Positions 50,480 to 61,846 are shown, numbered from the stretch's first letter. The stretch is DNA of 64,000 nucleotides from Rhizobium herbae (GCF_019511375.1 NZ_JAEUAO010000001.1:1426001-1490000), one strand, 5' to 3'. The notes: a model not told the origin generated them from the sequence alone. Numbers and translations are program-made.

Positions 50480-51769
50480 ATGCCTTTCAACACGCAACGG
50501 CTCCAGTTTCCCGGTCATTCCGGCGCAATCCTTGCCGCCCGCCTTGATCTGCCCAACGGGCCATTACGTGCCTACGCAATATTTGCCCATTGCTTCACCT
50601 GTTCCAAGGATCTGGCGTCGGCGCGCCGCGTTGCGGCCGAGCTTGCGCGCGAAGGCATCGCCGTCCTGCGGTTCGATTTCACGGGACTAGGATCAAGCGA
50701 GGGCGAATTCGCCTCGACCAACTTCTCCTCCAATGTCGCCGACCTGCTTTCGGCCGCCGACTATCTGCGCCAACACTATGAGGCACCCTCGTTGCTGATC
50801 GGCCACTCGCTCGGCGGTGCAGCGGTTCTCGCCGTCGCCGGGCACATTCCCGAAGTGCGCGCCGTGGCCACCATCGGCGCGCCGGCCGATGTCGGCCACG
50901 TGTTGAAGAACTTCGCAACGAGCCTTGAGGAGATCGAGACGCGCGGCGAGGCAGATGTCGATCTTGCCGGGCGCACGTTCCTTATAAAAAAGCAATTCGT
51001 CGAAGACGCGCGCGGGCAGCGCATCAAGGATGCCGTTGTCAGCCTGAAAAAGCCGCTCCTCGTCCTTCACGCGCCGCTGGACCAGACGGTCGGGATCGAG
51101 AACGCCACCGAAATCTTCCTCGCGGCAAAGCATCCCAAGAGCTTCGTTTCGCTGGACAAGGCCGATCACCTGCTCACCGACCCTGAGGACGCAGCCTTCG
51201 CCGGCCGGATCATTTCGGGATGGCTGACGCGCTATCTCGCCGCCGACACGCCGCAGGGCACGCAGCCAATCGAACATGTCAGGGTGATGGAGACGGGGGA
51301 AGGCAAGTTCCAGAACGCGGTTCAGGCCGGCAGCCATCGGCTTTTCGCCGACGAACCCGAAACCGCGGGCGGTCTCGATTCCGGCCCGTCACCCTATGAT
51401 TTCCTGTCGATCGCGCTTGGCGCCTGCACCTCGATGACGCTGCGCCTCTATGCGGAGCGCAAGGGGCTCGCGCTCGGCCGCATCGGCGTCGACGTCTCAC
51501 ATGCCAAGATCCACGCCAAGGACTGCGAGGAATGCACAGAAGCGGAGCGCAGCGGCAGCGCCAGGATCGACCATTTCGAGCGCGTCATCTCCGTCGACGG
51601 CGAGGTATCGGAGGAGCTTCGCGGCAAGATCGTCGAAATTGCCGGCAAATGCCCGGTCCATCGCACGCTCGAAGCCGTGGCGAAGATAAAAACCGTGATG
51701 AAGGTGAATTCTCGACCCAAGCCGGTCATTCGCAGCGCAGACCCGGAATTTCCGGTGTTGCCCGAATAG
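50480..51769 (+). CDS. Bifunctional alpha/beta hydrolase - OsmC-family protein
   Basis: A 429-residue fusion. Residues ~1-255 are an alpha/beta hydrolase (AHCFTCSKDLASARRVAAEL, nucleophile Ser in LLIGHSLGGAAVL, acid Asp in HAPLDQTVG, His in DKADHLL). Residues ~275-415 are an OsmC/Ohr-like peroxide-reducing domain with its two cysteines in LGACTSMTLRLYAERKG and GKCPVHRTL. The ATG at 50480 has AAAGGAGC. The combination suggests hydrolysis of (thio)esters linked with peroxide or thiol chemistry. The downstream genes are largely redox genes. Confidence 0.9.
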   Translation: MPFNTQRLQFPGHSGAILAARLDLPNGPLRAYAIFAHCFTCSKDLASARRVAAELAREGIAVLRFDFTGLGSSEGEFASTNFSSNVADLLSAADYLRQHYEAPSLLIGHSLGGAAVLAVAGHIPEVRAVATIGAPADVGHVLKNFATSLEEIETRGEADVDLAGRTFLIKKQFVEDARGQRIKDAVVSLKKPLLVLHAPLDQTVGIENATEIFLAAKHPKSFVSLDKADHLLTDPEDAAFAGRIISGWLTRYLAADTPQGTQPIEHVRVMETGEGKFQNAVQAGSHRLFADEPETAGGLDSGPSPYDFLSIALGACTSMTLRLYAERKGLALGRIGVDVSHAKIHAKDCEECTEAERSGSARIDHFERVISVDGEVSEELRGKIVEIAGKCPVHRTLEAVAKIKTVMKVNSRPKPVIRSADPEFPVLPE

Positions 51770-51884
51770 GGGGCATTTCTTATTCCTCACAGGCCGATGT
51801 GAATGCCGGATGGGAGGCGTGGCATTGGCGCAGGCTCGCCTAAATCCATTATGCGACCTGGCGATGCAGCGCCGGAGGGAGATT

Positions 51885-52499
51885 TCAGGAAGCGTGTGTT
51901 CGCCGGCCTGCGTCCTCTCCCCGGACTGACGAAGACCGCTCTTCCGCCGCGAGCAACTGGCCCGCCATGCGTTTGGCCTGCCGCGCAGGCTCGGCGATTC
52001 GGCTCATCTGCGCGACGGCCATCGCGCCTTCGTGCAGTAGGTTGATCTCGGTCGCGATCCGTTTCGGCCCCGCAAACCGCGCTGCATGGGCGAGTTCCTC
52101 GAAATACGCGAGCACTAGGCGCTTATGCATCAAGGCGGCGCGGAACACGGGATTGGCGCCATCCTTGTGCTCCCCCGCCGCGCTCACGAAGATGCAGCCG
52201 CGGAACTGCTTGTCGCTGAGCGCAGTTTCGAGGAAATCGAACGTCGCCAGAAGGCGCTCGACGGGATCGCTCGTATGCTGCTCGACAAAGGCACGCATGG
52301 CATTGCGGTCCTCCTCGTCGCGCCGTTCGAGCGCGGCGAGGATCAGGTCTTCCTTGGTTTCGAAGTGCCGGTACAGCGTGGTCTTGGCCACCCTCGCCTC
52401 GGCGATGATCAGGTCGATGCCCGTCGCGTGATAGCCGTGCTGATTGAACAGCCGGAGTGCGGTATCGAGCAGGTGGTCTCGGATTTCCGAACGGCGCAT
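51885..52499 (-). CDS. TetR-family transcriptional repressor
   Basis: A 204-residue TetR regulator. The N-terminal helix-turn-helix lies at residues ~5-50 (LLDTALRLFNQHGYHATGID, VAKTTLYRHFETKEDLI); the ligand domain follows with a C-terminal TetR_C-like fold. The ATG at 52499 is the natural start. It is divergent from the DUF417 gene. Three copies of one palindrome lie between the two genes, one of them 17 bases upstream of its own start, so autorepression and repression of the divergent gene are very likely. Confidence 0.9.
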   Translation of the reverse strand: MRRSEIRDHLLDTALRLFNQHGYHATGIDLIIAEARVAKTTLYRHFETKEDLILAALERRDEEDRNAMRAFVEQHTSDPVERLLATFDFLETALSDKQFRGCIFVSAAGEHKDGANPVFRAALMHKRLVLAYFEELAHAARFAGPKRIATEINLLHEGAMAVAQMSRIAEPARQAKRMAGQLLAAEERSSSVRGEDAGRRTHAS

Positions 52500-52516
52500 T
52501 ATCGTCCTCGCAACAA

Positions 52517-52532
52517 GTAACAGATCTGTATC
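52517..52532 (-). promoter_or_regulatory. TetR operator 3 (autoregulatory)
   Basis: Minus-strand sequence GATACAGATCTGTTAC (52532-52517), the same palindrome as operators 1 and 2. It lies 17 bases upstream of the TetR start codon, where it would block the repressor's own transcription or translation initiation region. Confidence 0.65.
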
Positions 52533-52681
52533 GTTCTTAGCGGTAGCGGGAGGCAGATACAAGGGGGTTTACTGAGGCAAGCCCTGCAGCGGGTATTCCT
52601 TTCGGCTCACGGTTCCCCCGAAGAAGAATAGTTCCCTGGGGAACAAGGCCGGAGCCCGTTCAGAAGTCGCCCTTGCCAAAC

Positions 52682-52697
52682 GATACAGATCAGTATA
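52682..52697 (+). promoter_or_regulatory. TetR operator 1
   Basis: GATACAGATCAGTATA, matching the palindrome consensus GATACnGATCnGTATC, with its centre 31 bases (three helical turns) from operator 2. It lies 88 bases upstream of the DUF417 start. Confidence 0.65.
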
Positions 52698-52712
52698 CAT
52701 CTTCTTTTATTC

Positions 52713-52728
52713 GATACAGATCGGTATC
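52713..52728 (+). promoter_or_regulatory. TetR operator 2
   Basis: GATACAGATCGGTATC, the most symmetric copy (quasi-palindrome GATAC-n6-GTATC). It lies 57 bases upstream of the DUF417 start, where it would overlap a promoter. Confidence 0.7.
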
Positions 52729-52785
52729 GTTTGGACCGCGACATCCGGGCGGATCGCCCACTGCGGACAACCCAAGGAGAAGACA

Positions 52786-54629
<1,844 letters not shown>

Positions 54630-54824
54630 GTGCAGGGGATCACCGACGAAACGAGGGGCCCCCCTTGGGAAGCGCGAGCCCGCCCGCATCATCTGCGGAA
54701 GTCCGTGCTTTCCCTGCGCCTTCCGGCGGCACTTGCATTCGAACGGCGCCGGAGTGACAACCGGTGTCCGGCAGCTGTCTCCCCTTGCCGAGATCATGGC
54801 CGTTTAATCAAGCGAGACCGATCC

Positions 54825-55700
54825 ATGGAAATCAATCAGGTCAAGTATTTCCTCAATCTGGCTGAAACATTGAACTTTACTGAAGCCGCCCGTCGAAGTG
54901 GCGTGTCGCAGCCAAGTCTCACGCGAGCAATTCAGCGTCTCGAGGACGAATTGGGTAGTCCGTTGATCTATCGCGACGGCAAGGACAGCCGGCTGACCGC
55001 GCTCGGCCGCGACGTCCACGCCGAGTTCACCCGGATTGAACTCGCGCTCCGCAACGTGCGCGAACACTCGGAGAACACCACGCTCGGCCGGCGCCGTATC
55101 CTCGACATCGCGGTTGCCCCGACGATCGGTCCTGCTGCATTTGCCGCGTTCTTTGATGAGGCGCTCAACAGGCTTCCCTCTGTAAAGATCAACATGCATC
55201 AGCTCTTGTCTGGGGAAGGTGCAGACGAGGTGCTTTCAGGCAAGTACCACGCCTGCATCCTGCCCCGAGCGCCGCACCCTAACCACAAGCTCAATGTCGT
55301 GCCGCTGTTTCGCGAACGCTTCCTCCTCGCCTGCGCCGAGGGCCATGCGCTAGCCCGCAACGACGTCGTCGGCACCGAGGCGATTGCCGCCTATCCCTAT
55401 GTCGACAGGCTGGCCTGCGAGTTCCATACTGAGATCGCAGAGCATTTGATGGACCATGACGCTGTCATGCAACCACGGTTCAGTGCCGATCGCGAAGACT
55501 GGGTCCAGCAAATGGTAGCCGAAGGCCGGGCGATCTGCATCATGCCCGAACGGTCGACCGTCGTGCACGGCGTGACCACCCGCCCGGTTGAAGGGATGTC
55601 TCTGGAGCGCGAACTGGTATTCGTGACGGTTTCTGGATCGGGTACAGCGCTCGAGATTCGCAAGATAGCCCAGCTTGCAGCTCGATATGACTGGGCGTGA
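54825..55700 (+). CDS. LysR-family transcriptional regulator
   Basis: A 291-residue LysR regulator (VKYFLNLAETLNFTEAARRS, QPSLTRAIQRLEDELGSPLI) with an effector domain over residues ~90-285. The ATG at 54825 gives the normal N-terminus; the frame is open further upstream without homology. Placed between trxB and msrB on the same strand, it may sense oxidants and control these genes (inference). Weak ribosome site. Confidence 0.9.
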   Translation: MEINQVKYFLNLAETLNFTEAARRSGVSQPSLTRAIQRLEDELGSPLIYRDGKDSRLTALGRDVHAEFTRIELALRNVREHSENTTLGRRRILDIAVAPTIGPAAFAAFFDEALNRLPSVKINMHQLLSGEGADEVLSGKYHACILPRAPHPNHKLNVVPLFRERFLLACAEGHALARNDVVGTEAIAAYPYVDRLACEFHTEIAEHLMDHDAVMQPRFSADREDWVQQMVAEGRAICIMPERSTVVHGVTTRPVEGMSLERELVFVTVSGSGTALEIRKIAQLAARYDWA

Positions 55701-55802
55701 ACGGGGCGCCCCGCGACTATGGAAACTATGCACGCCCGATATTGGGAATCCCCATCCCCGGTCGCCACATCTGGGTAGCAAGATCTACAATGGAGTTAGG
55801 CA

Positions 55803-56246
55803 ATGACCTACGCAAAGACGGACGAACTGGTGAGGAAGCTTACGCCAGAGCAGTATCGCGTGACTCAGCAGAGCGGCACCGAACGCCCCTTCACGGGGGA
55901 GTACAATGACAACAAAAGGCCGGGCATCTATGTCGACATCGTCTCCGGCGAACCCCTGTTCGCCTCGGCCGACAAGTTCGATTCCGGTTGCGGCTGGCCG
56001 AGCTTTACGAAGCCGATCGTATCGGAAAACGTCAATGAATTGCGGGACAATTCCCATGGCTTGATCCGCACCGAAGTGCGCTCCGCGCATGGCGACAGCC
56101 ATCTTGGCCATGTGTTTCCCGACGGTCCTCAGGACCGGGGCGGACTGCGCTACTGCATCAACTCCGCTGCCCTGCGTTTCATTCCGCGCGGCGAAATGGA
56201 AGCCGAAGGCTACGGGGCGTTCATAAACCAGGTAGAGGATATCTAA
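55803..56246 (+). CDS. msrB: Peptide-methionine (R)-S-oxide reductase MsrB
   Basis: A 147-residue MsrB that reduces methionine-R-sulfoxide. The resolving-Cys region [11 protein letters not shown] and the catalytic Cys in [11 protein letters not shown] are present. The two CxxC zinc pairs found in many MsrBs are absent, so it is the zinc-less form. The gene ends one base before msrA begins. Confidence 0.93.
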   Translation: MTYAKTDELVRKLTPEQYRVTQQSGTERPFTGEYNDNKRPGIYVDIVSGEPLFASADKFDSGCGWPSFTKPIVSENVNELRDNSHGLIRTEVRSAHGDSHLGHVFPDGPQDRGGLRYCINSAALRFIPRGEMEAEGYGAFINQVEDI

Positions 56247-56247
56247 A

Positions 56248-56763
56248 ATGACCGACAGAGCTATGAGAGCTGTTTTGGCCGGTGGCTGCTTCTGGGGGAT
56301 GCAGGATTTGATCCGCAAACTCCCTGGGGTTATCGCGACCCGCGTGGGCTACACAGGCGGGGATGTGCCGAATGCCACCTACCGCAATCACGGGACGCAT
56401 GCCGAAGGCATCGAGATTGCCTTCGACCCGAAGACGATCAGCTACAGGCAGATCCTGGAGGTGTTCTTCCAGATCCATGACCCCACCACCACAAACCGCC
56501 AGGGCAACGATATTGGTAGCTCCTACCGGTCTGCAATCTACTACGTCGACGATGAGCAAAAGCGCGTAGCGGAGGAAACCATCGCCGATGTTGATGCTTC
56601 AGGCCTGTGGCCCGGCAAGGTGGTAACGGAAGTCGAGCCGGTGGGAGAGTTCTGGCAGGCGGAGCGGGAGCACCAGGATTATCTGGAGCGCTATCCCAGC
56701 GGCTATACCTGCCATTTTCCTCGCCCGAACTGGGTGCTTCCTCGCCGGTCGGCTGCCGAATAG
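56248..56763 (+). CDS. msrA: Peptide-methionine (S)-S-oxide reductase MsrA
   Basis: A 171-residue MsrA with the catalytic GGCFWG motif near residue 13, then GYTGG and [20 protein letters not shown], all conserved. It pairs with msrB (1-base gap) to repair both sulfoxide stereoisomers, using thioredoxin. No signal peptide, so cytoplasmic. Confidence 0.93.
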   Translation: MTDRAMRAVLAGGCFWGMQDLIRKLPGVIATRVGYTGGDVPNATYRNHGTHAEGIEIAFDPKTISYRQILEVFFQIHDPTTTNRQGNDIGSSYRSAIYYVDDEQKRVAEETIADVDASGLWPGKVVTEVEPVGEFWQAEREHQDYLERYPSGYTCHFPRPNWVLPRRSAAE

Positions 56764-56973
56764 CCAATCTGAAATCCTGGCGGCTAGGTTTGACCTTGGT
56801 TGAGCCAATCGCTTGATCGGCGAAAGTATCAGGTCCGCCCAACAAGCGGCGACCAACCATGGCCAGTGCATGGATCAAACACCACGCTGGCCGCGGGCAA
56901 GCCCGTTTCCTCACCCCTCCGAAAGGCGCCGGGCTCGCTTTCCCACAAAACGTCATAAACGAGAAATGTCGTC

Positions 56974-57387
56974 ATGAATGCATGGTTCATCGTAGGCGCA
57001 GCCCACGCCGCCGCCATAGCCACCGCCATGCCGGCGGAAGCACATGGGCCCACCGAAACGGTTACGCCGCATTTCGAGAAGGCGATACCCAACATTCCGG
57101 GCAAGACAATGAAAGTGGTGATCGTCGACTACCCGCCGGGCGGGGCCTCCGTTCCACACAGTCACGCGGACTCGTCGTTCATCTTCGCCCACGTCCTCTC
57201 CGGGGAGATCGAATCGAAGGTCAATGACGGCGCGACCGAAACCTACCGCGCCGGCGAAAGCTGGTACGAACCACCAGCGTCCAAACACCTCGTCAGCCGC
57301 AACGTAAGCAAGAGCAAGCCTGCAAGGCTGCTTGCCGTCTTCGTCCTTGATAGCAACGAAGAAACGCTGACCACCCCCATCAAGTAA
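56974..57387 (+). CDS. Exported cupin-domain protein
   Basis: A 137-residue protein with a hydrophobic N-terminus (MNAWFIVGAAHAAAIATAMP, cleavage near AEA) and one cupin fold. Cupin motif 1 is VPHSHADSSFIFAHVLSGEIES and motif 2 is AGESWYEPPASKH, giving His/Glu metal ligands. Probably periplasmic. It resembles the second cupin at 59993, and both sit beside oxidant-related genes. Ligand or substrate unknown. It precedes the AhpD-like gene by 19 bases. Confidence 0.8.
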   Translation: MNAWFIVGAAHAAAIATAMPAEAHGPTETVTPHFEKAIPNIPGKTMKVVIVDYPPGGASVPHSHADSSFIFAHVLSGEIESKVNDGATETYRAGESWYEPPASKHLVSRNVSKSKPARLLAVFVLDSNEETLTTPIK

Positions 57388-57406
57388 CCTGACTTAAGGA
57401 ACGGAA

Positions 57407-57862
57407 ATGAGCAAGCGCCTCGACTACAACCAGATCGCGCCGGCCGGCGTCAAAGCCTTGGGCGGCGTCTACGGCTACATTATGCAGAGCGGTTTCCCTT
57501 CTGAGCTGGTCGAACTGGTCTATCTTCGTATCTCGCAGATCAACAACTGCGCCTACTGCCTCGACATGCACACCCGCGACCTGCTGAAGAAAGGGCAACA
57601 GATCGAGAAGCTCGCGCTCGTGCAGGCGTGGAGGGAAGCCGGCAATCTCTTCGACGAGCGCGAGCGCGCCGCTCTTGCCTGGGCCGAATCGGTGACGCGC
57701 GTGGCTGAGACCGGCGTTCCCGATAAAGCCTATGAGGCAGCGCGCGCCGTCTTTGACGAGCGCGAACTGGTCGATCTGACGATCGCGACCGGCCTGATGA
57801 ACGCCTACAATCGCATGGCGATCAGTTTCCGAAACACGCCACAGGCTGCGCTTGAAAAATAA
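57407..57862 (+). CDS. AhpD-like carboxymuconolactone decarboxylase family protein
   Basis: A 151-residue protein of the AhpD/CMD fold. The redox motif NCAYCLDMHTRDLLKKG (CxxC plus His) is the peroxidase signature of this family; ERERAALAWAESVTRV is also typical. AAGGAACGG precedes the ATG. Likely an alkylhydroperoxidase-type thiol peroxidase, co-transcribed with the cupin. Confidence 0.9.
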   Translation: MSKRLDYNQIAPAGVKALGGVYGYIMQSGFPSELVELVYLRISQINNCAYCLDMHTRDLLKKGQQIEKLALVQAWREAGNLFDERERAALAWAESVTRVAETGVPDKAYEAARAVFDERELVDLTIATGLMNAYNRMAISFRNTPQAALEK

Positions 57863-57994
57863 TGGCAGCGACGCTTTGCGGACGGTCGTCGCGGGTCCGC
57901 AGCTTCGCCAGCAGCCGCCGGAATCGCAGCGACGGCCAGTAATGAATGCTTGAATGTGTCTGAAACTGGAGCGGTGCGCGAGGTCGTTTACCGA

Positions 57995-58954
57995 ATGAGC
58001 GAATTTCTCATTAACATATCAGGTATGGGACCTGTCGCCGCCAGCTACGAGATCTGGGCGAGTTTGGCTTTGGCCGCAGCGCTGGGATTTGTTCTCGGTT
58101 TCGCGATGAACCGGGGATCGATCTGCACCGTCATCGCCACGAGGCAGTTGGTATCGGAGAGGAGGCCTGCACGTTTCATCGCTTTGATCGAATGCGCCGT
58201 CTGGGCGGCCCTCGTCTACGCAATCCTCGAAACGACACCGATGATGCAGGAGGGTTGGTCGCCACTCGGTTACCTGGTTCCTGCGGCCATTTTACTTGGG
58301 CTCGGCACCTATGTGAACGGCGCTTGTGTGTTTGGGTCTGTTGGGCATATCGGAAATGGCGAACTCGGATTCGCATTCACGTTTCTCGGCATCTATGCGG
58401 TCCTATACGTCGAATCCCTGTTTGATCTGCTTTCGCACCAGCCACCGACAAGCGCTTCCCCGTCGCTAGAGGCGGCGCTGCCCGCGCTGGCATTGTTGGC
58501 CATCGTAGTGCTGAGGCTCGGTGTCTCACGCAGATCCGAGTCAAATTTCTGGCAGTTGACGCTGGTGATGGGGGCGATCGGCATCACCTCTACGATCCTG
58601 GCGGTTCTTGCGCCTGGGTTCTCGATCACTGCATCCGTTGGACCGATCGCTTCGATACCGGTCGCGGGCGTCTTGATTTCAGGCTGCATGTTCAGCGGCA
58701 GTCTTGTCTCCGCAAGACTTGGGAAGCAAGGATTCACGCTGAAATGGCCGACAGCGGCGACCATACTCAAGAGAACGCTTGCGGGCGTCCTGATGGGATT
58801 GGGTGCGCTCCTCACTCCCGGTGGGAACGACACGCTGCTGCTAATTGGTTTCCCCACTGGCGCCTGGCAGGCGGCGCTCGCCTACCTCCTATTCGTCGCG
58901 ACGCTGGCCGCACTCATTGTCAGGTTCGGATCAATGGCAAGACCTTGGTCATGA
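57995..58954 (+). CDS. YeeE/YedE-family (DUF395) sulfur-compound transporter
   Basis: A ~319-residue polytopic membrane protein with two repeats of the YeeE/TsuA motif: NRGSICTVIATRQL near the start and NGACVFGSVGHIGNGELGF, with the cysteine used for thiosulfate relay in TsuA-type proteins. A second half copy has SGCMFSGSLVSARLG and LTPGGNDTLLL. ATG 57995 is chosen; an in-frame TTG at 57950 adds 15 residues. It probably moves a reduced-sulfur compound, fitting the thiol-redox neighbourhood. Confidence 0.82.
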   Translation: MSEFLINISGMGPVAASYEIWASLALAAALGFVLGFAMNRGSICTVIATRQLVSERRPARFIALIECAVWAALVYAILETTPMMQEGWSPLGYLVPAAILLGLGTYVNGACVFGSVGHIGNGELGFAFTFLGIYAVLYVESLFDLLSHQPPTSASPSLEAALPALALLAIVVLRLGVSRRSESNFWQLTLVMGAIGITSTILAVLAPGFSITASVGPIASIPVAGVLISGCMFSGSLVSARLGKQGFTLKWPTAATILKRTLAGVLMGLGALLTPGGNDTLLLIGFPTGAWQAALAYLLFVATLAALIVRFGSMARPWS

Positions 58955-59109
58955 CGCTGTTCCACCGGCGAAAACGATAGGTCGGGCCAGGGCTCAGAAC
59001 TCGATCTGTCCGCCAACAAGATGGCCGATGAAATGCCTCGAGCGATTGAGCTTGCCACAAGTCAGGAGCATTAGATAATCGTCATGGAACTCGATTGAGG
59101 AGAAGATCG

Positions 59110-59838
59110 ATGACTGGCACGTTGCACCCGCTGCTGGAGGAAGCTCTGGAAGCGCATGGGGGGCATGGCCGCTGGCGCAAGTTTATGGGTATTGCCTCAA
59201 CTATATTGACCGGTGGAACGCTATGGGAGCTCAAAGGGGCTCCTTTGATCCCTGTGCCGAGGCGTGCAGCAAGCGAGTTCCGCCGCCAGTGGACCCGAGT
59301 TACTCCCTTTGGAGAACCAGACTGGACAATGACCTGGACTCCCGAGCATGTGGAGATCAGCGCCGGAGATGGCTCGATTATCGCCGAGCGAGAGAACGGA
59401 CGTGAAGCATTCGATCGTAGTTTCAACGGACAATGGGATCCGCTGGATCTCGCCTACTTCAACGGCTATGCCATGTGGACGTATCATGCGACGCCGTTCG
59501 TGTTCGGCGAGCCCGGCTATGAAGCTCACGACATTGCCCCAATCGAGAACGAAGGCGAGACGCTTCGCGGCATAGCCGTGCGGTTCCCGGAAAGCGTACA
59601 CAGCCACACGCGAGAACAGCGCTTCTACTTCGGCTCGGATGGGTTGCTGCGCCGTCACGATTATACTGTTGATGTGTGGGCGGACACGCCGGCTGCGCAC
59701 TTCACGTCTGATTACATTGACGTTGATGGGCTGAAGTACCCAACCCGCCGCAGCGTGTTCACACTGAAGCCGGACGGCACTCTCGACCGGGATTTCAATG
59801 CCGTCACAATCGAGCTGTCGGATTACGTGCCGTTCTGA
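59110..59838 (+). CDS. Conserved hypothetical protein, unrecognised family
   Basis: A 242-residue soluble protein, ATG 59110 with GAGGAGAAG upstream. The sequence has many aromatic and charged beta-strand-like segments (DWTMTWTPEHVEI, EQRFYFGSDGLLRRHDYTVDV, SDYIDVDGLKYPTRRSVFTL), suggesting an outer-membrane-lipoprotein-like (LolA-type) beta fold. There is no signal peptide. I do not recognise the family. It lies between the YeeE-type transporter and the second cupin. Confidence 0.7.
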   Translation: MTGTLHPLLEEALEAHGGHGRWRKFMGIASTILTGGTLWELKGAPLIPVPRRAASEFRRQWTRVTPFGEPDWTMTWTPEHVEISAGDGSIIAERENGREAFDRSFNGQWDPLDLAYFNGYAMWTYHATPFVFGEPGYEAHDIAPIENEGETLRGIAVRFPESVHSHTREQRFYFGSDGLLRRHDYTVDVWADTPAAHFTSDYIDVDGLKYPTRRSVFTLKPDGTLDRDFNAVTIELSDYVPF

Positions 59839-59992
59839 GATGATCGGGCGCCGAGTTCGCTCCGCTGCTTCCGCGGTACATGCCGTTACAAAAGTCCGGC
59901 CCGGCGGACACAGCGTCAATACACATGGGCGCTCAAATGGCGGCACTGGCTTCGAAAACGAGCCTCGACCCAAATGCGGAAAGGACGAGCAT

Positions 59993-60394
59993 ATGAGAAC
60001 GTCTCGGATCATGGCGGCTGCGCTGCTGATCGTTGGAAGCGGATTGGCGCTGTCCGCGGCCAAGGCGCAGCAAGCGGGACTTCAGCGTACCGATCTCCTG
60101 CAGCACGACCTCGGCGTCCCCGGCCGCGAGGCGGTCCAGGTGCGCGTCGACTTCGGGCCCGGCGCAGTCTCCATCAAGCACTCTCATCCGGGCGAAGAGG
60201 TGGCCTATGTGCTCGAAGGCTCGCTGGAATATCAGCTCGAGGGCAGAGCGCCGGTCACCCTTCATGCCGGCGAAGCTTTGTTCATCCCGGCCGGAGTGGC
60301 GCACGTGGCGAAGAATGTCGGCAGCGGCAAGGCATCGGAGCTTGCCACATACCTCGTCCAGAAGGGCACCCCGCTTGTCGTTCCGGTCAAGTGA
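59993..60394 (+). CDS. Exported cupin-domain protein
   Basis: A 133-residue cupin with a signal peptide (MAAALLIVGSGLALSAAKAQ). Motif 1 is HSHPGEEVAYVLEGSLEYQL and motif 2 AGEALFIPAGVAHVAKN, with the usual His, His, Glu, His metal set. AAAGGACGAGC precedes ATG 59993. It is a paralogue-like companion of the cupin at 56974 and is followed 46 bases later by the TAT-signal epoxide hydrolase gene, so both products may act in the periplasm on the same compound (inference). Confidence 0.85.
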   Translation: MRTSRIMAAALLIVGSGLALSAAKAQQAGLQRTDLLQHDLGVPGREAVQVRVDFGPGAVSIKHSHPGEEVAYVLEGSLEYQLEGRAPVTLHAGEALFIPAGVAHVAKNVGSGKASELATYLVQKGTPLVVPVK

Positions 60395-60440
60395 GCGTTT
60401 CGACATGGACCCTGAGAACCACATGGAAGGAAGTGCGGAA

Positions 60441-61757
60441 ATGACCGAACAGGAAACCACCGACGCGTCCGCACTGTCCCGCCGGGCTCTGCTCCTGAAC
60501 GGAGCGGCAGTGGCAGCCTTTGCGGCGCTTCGCCCTGCGACGGCCCTCGCGCAAGCGGACGCGACGCCTTTCGAGGCCGATAACATTCGCCCTTTCCGCG
60601 TGGATATCCCGCCGGCAGCGCTCGTCGACCTCCGGCGACGCCTTGCCGTCACACGCTGGCCTGACCCGGAGCCGGTCGACGATCGCTCCCAGGGCGTGCA
60701 GCTTGCCAAGCTTCAGTCACTCGTCCGCTACTGGGAAGCGGGCTACGACTGGCGTAAGGCCGAAGCGAAACTGAATGCCCTGCCCCAGTTTCTGACGAAT
60801 ATCGACGGCCTCGACATCCACTTCATCCATGTTCGCTCGCGTCATGCAGATGCATTGCCGCTCATCATGACTCACGGCTGGCCCGGTTCGGTCTTCGAAC
60901 TGCTGAACGTCATCGGTCCGCTGACCGATCCCACGACGCATGGATGGACGGCGGAGGATGCATTCCATCTCGTCCTTCCGTCCATTCCCGGCTTCGGCTT
61001 TTCCGAGAAGCCGAAGGGTACTGGCTGGAACCCGGACCGCATCGCCCGCGCCTGGGACGTTCTCATGAAGCGCCTTGGGTACCAGGCCTACGTGTCACAG
61101 GGCGGCGATTGGGGTGCCATCATTTCTGATGCGATGGGCCGCCAGGCTCCTCCGGGTTTGCTCGGCATCCACGTCAACAGGATTGAGCGCTCGACCACCA
61201 TCCCGCCGGACGTTGCTAGGGCCTTGCGAAGCGGTGATCCTGCGCCGGCGGAGTTGGCCGCCGAGGAACGGGCGGTGTTTGAAGAGACCAGGGAATTCCT
61301 CGCTAAAGGCTTCGGCTATGCGGCAATCATGGGGACGCGCCCGCAAACCATCGGTTACGGCCTCGCCGACTCGCCGGTTGCACTGGCGGCGTGGTTCTAT
61401 GACAAGCTTGCCGACTGGGTGTTCACCCGGGGCGAACCAGAGCGCGCGTTCAGCCGCGACGAGATTCTCGACAACATCACGCTTTACTGGCTGACGAACA
61501 CCGGGACCTCGAGCGGCCGGATTTACTGGGAGAACAGCGCCGGCAACAGCAAGTTGACCCCCATCGCGATCCCGGCGGCAGTGACGATTTTCCCGAGAGA
61601 AGTTTACCGGCCGCCGAAGAGCTGGGCGGAACGAGCCTACCGCAAACTGATTTACTACAACCGCGTGGACAAGGGCGGCCATTTCGCCGCCTGGGAAGAG
61701 CCGGACCTATTCAGCGCCGAGCTGCGCGCCGCCTTCCGGCCATTGCGTCAACTCTAG
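60441..61757 (+). CDS. Epoxide hydrolase with TAT-type signal
   Basis: A 438-residue protein. Residues 1-40 have a twin-arginine-like leader (SRRALLLNGAAVAAFAALRP, cleaved near ALA). Residues ~45-150 are the epoxide-hydrolase N-terminal domain (FRVDIPPAALVDLRRRLAVT RW). The alpha/beta hydrolase core has oxyanion HGWPGS, nucleophile Asp in SQGGDWGAIISDAMG and catalytic His in KGGHFAAWEEPD. ATG 60441 follows GGAAGGAAG; two in-frame ATGs lie upstream (60405, 60423). It opens epoxides to diols. Export by TAT is unusual for soluble epoxide hydrolases but known in this bacterial subgroup. Confidence 0.88.
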   Translation: MTEQETTDASALSRRALLLNGAAVAAFAALRPATALAQADATPFEADNIRPFRVDIPPAALVDLRRRLAVTRWPDPEPVDDRSQGVQLAKLQSLVRYWEAGYDWRKAEAKLNALPQFLTNIDGLDIHFIHVRSRHADALPLIMTHGWPGSVFELLNVIGPLTDPTTHGWTAEDAFHLVLPSIPGFGFSEKPKGTGWNPDRIARAWDVLMKRLGYQAYVSQGGDWGAIISDAMGRQAPPGLLGIHVNRIERSTTIPPDVARALRSGDPAPAELAAEERAVFEETREFLAKGFGYAAIMGTRPQTIGYGLADSPVALAAWFYDKLADWVFTRGEPERAFSRDEILDNITLYWLTNTGTSSGRIYWENSAGNSKLTPIAIPAAVTIFPREVYRPPKSWAERAYRKLIYYNRVDKGGHFAAWEEPDLFSAELRAAFRPLRQL

Positions 61758-61846
61758 CCTTCGCAGGACGCGCGAGCCAGTGAATACTGCTACCACGGCG
61801 TTCTCATTTTGATAAGAAATGGCAGTCGAACGGTGGAGATCGCGCC

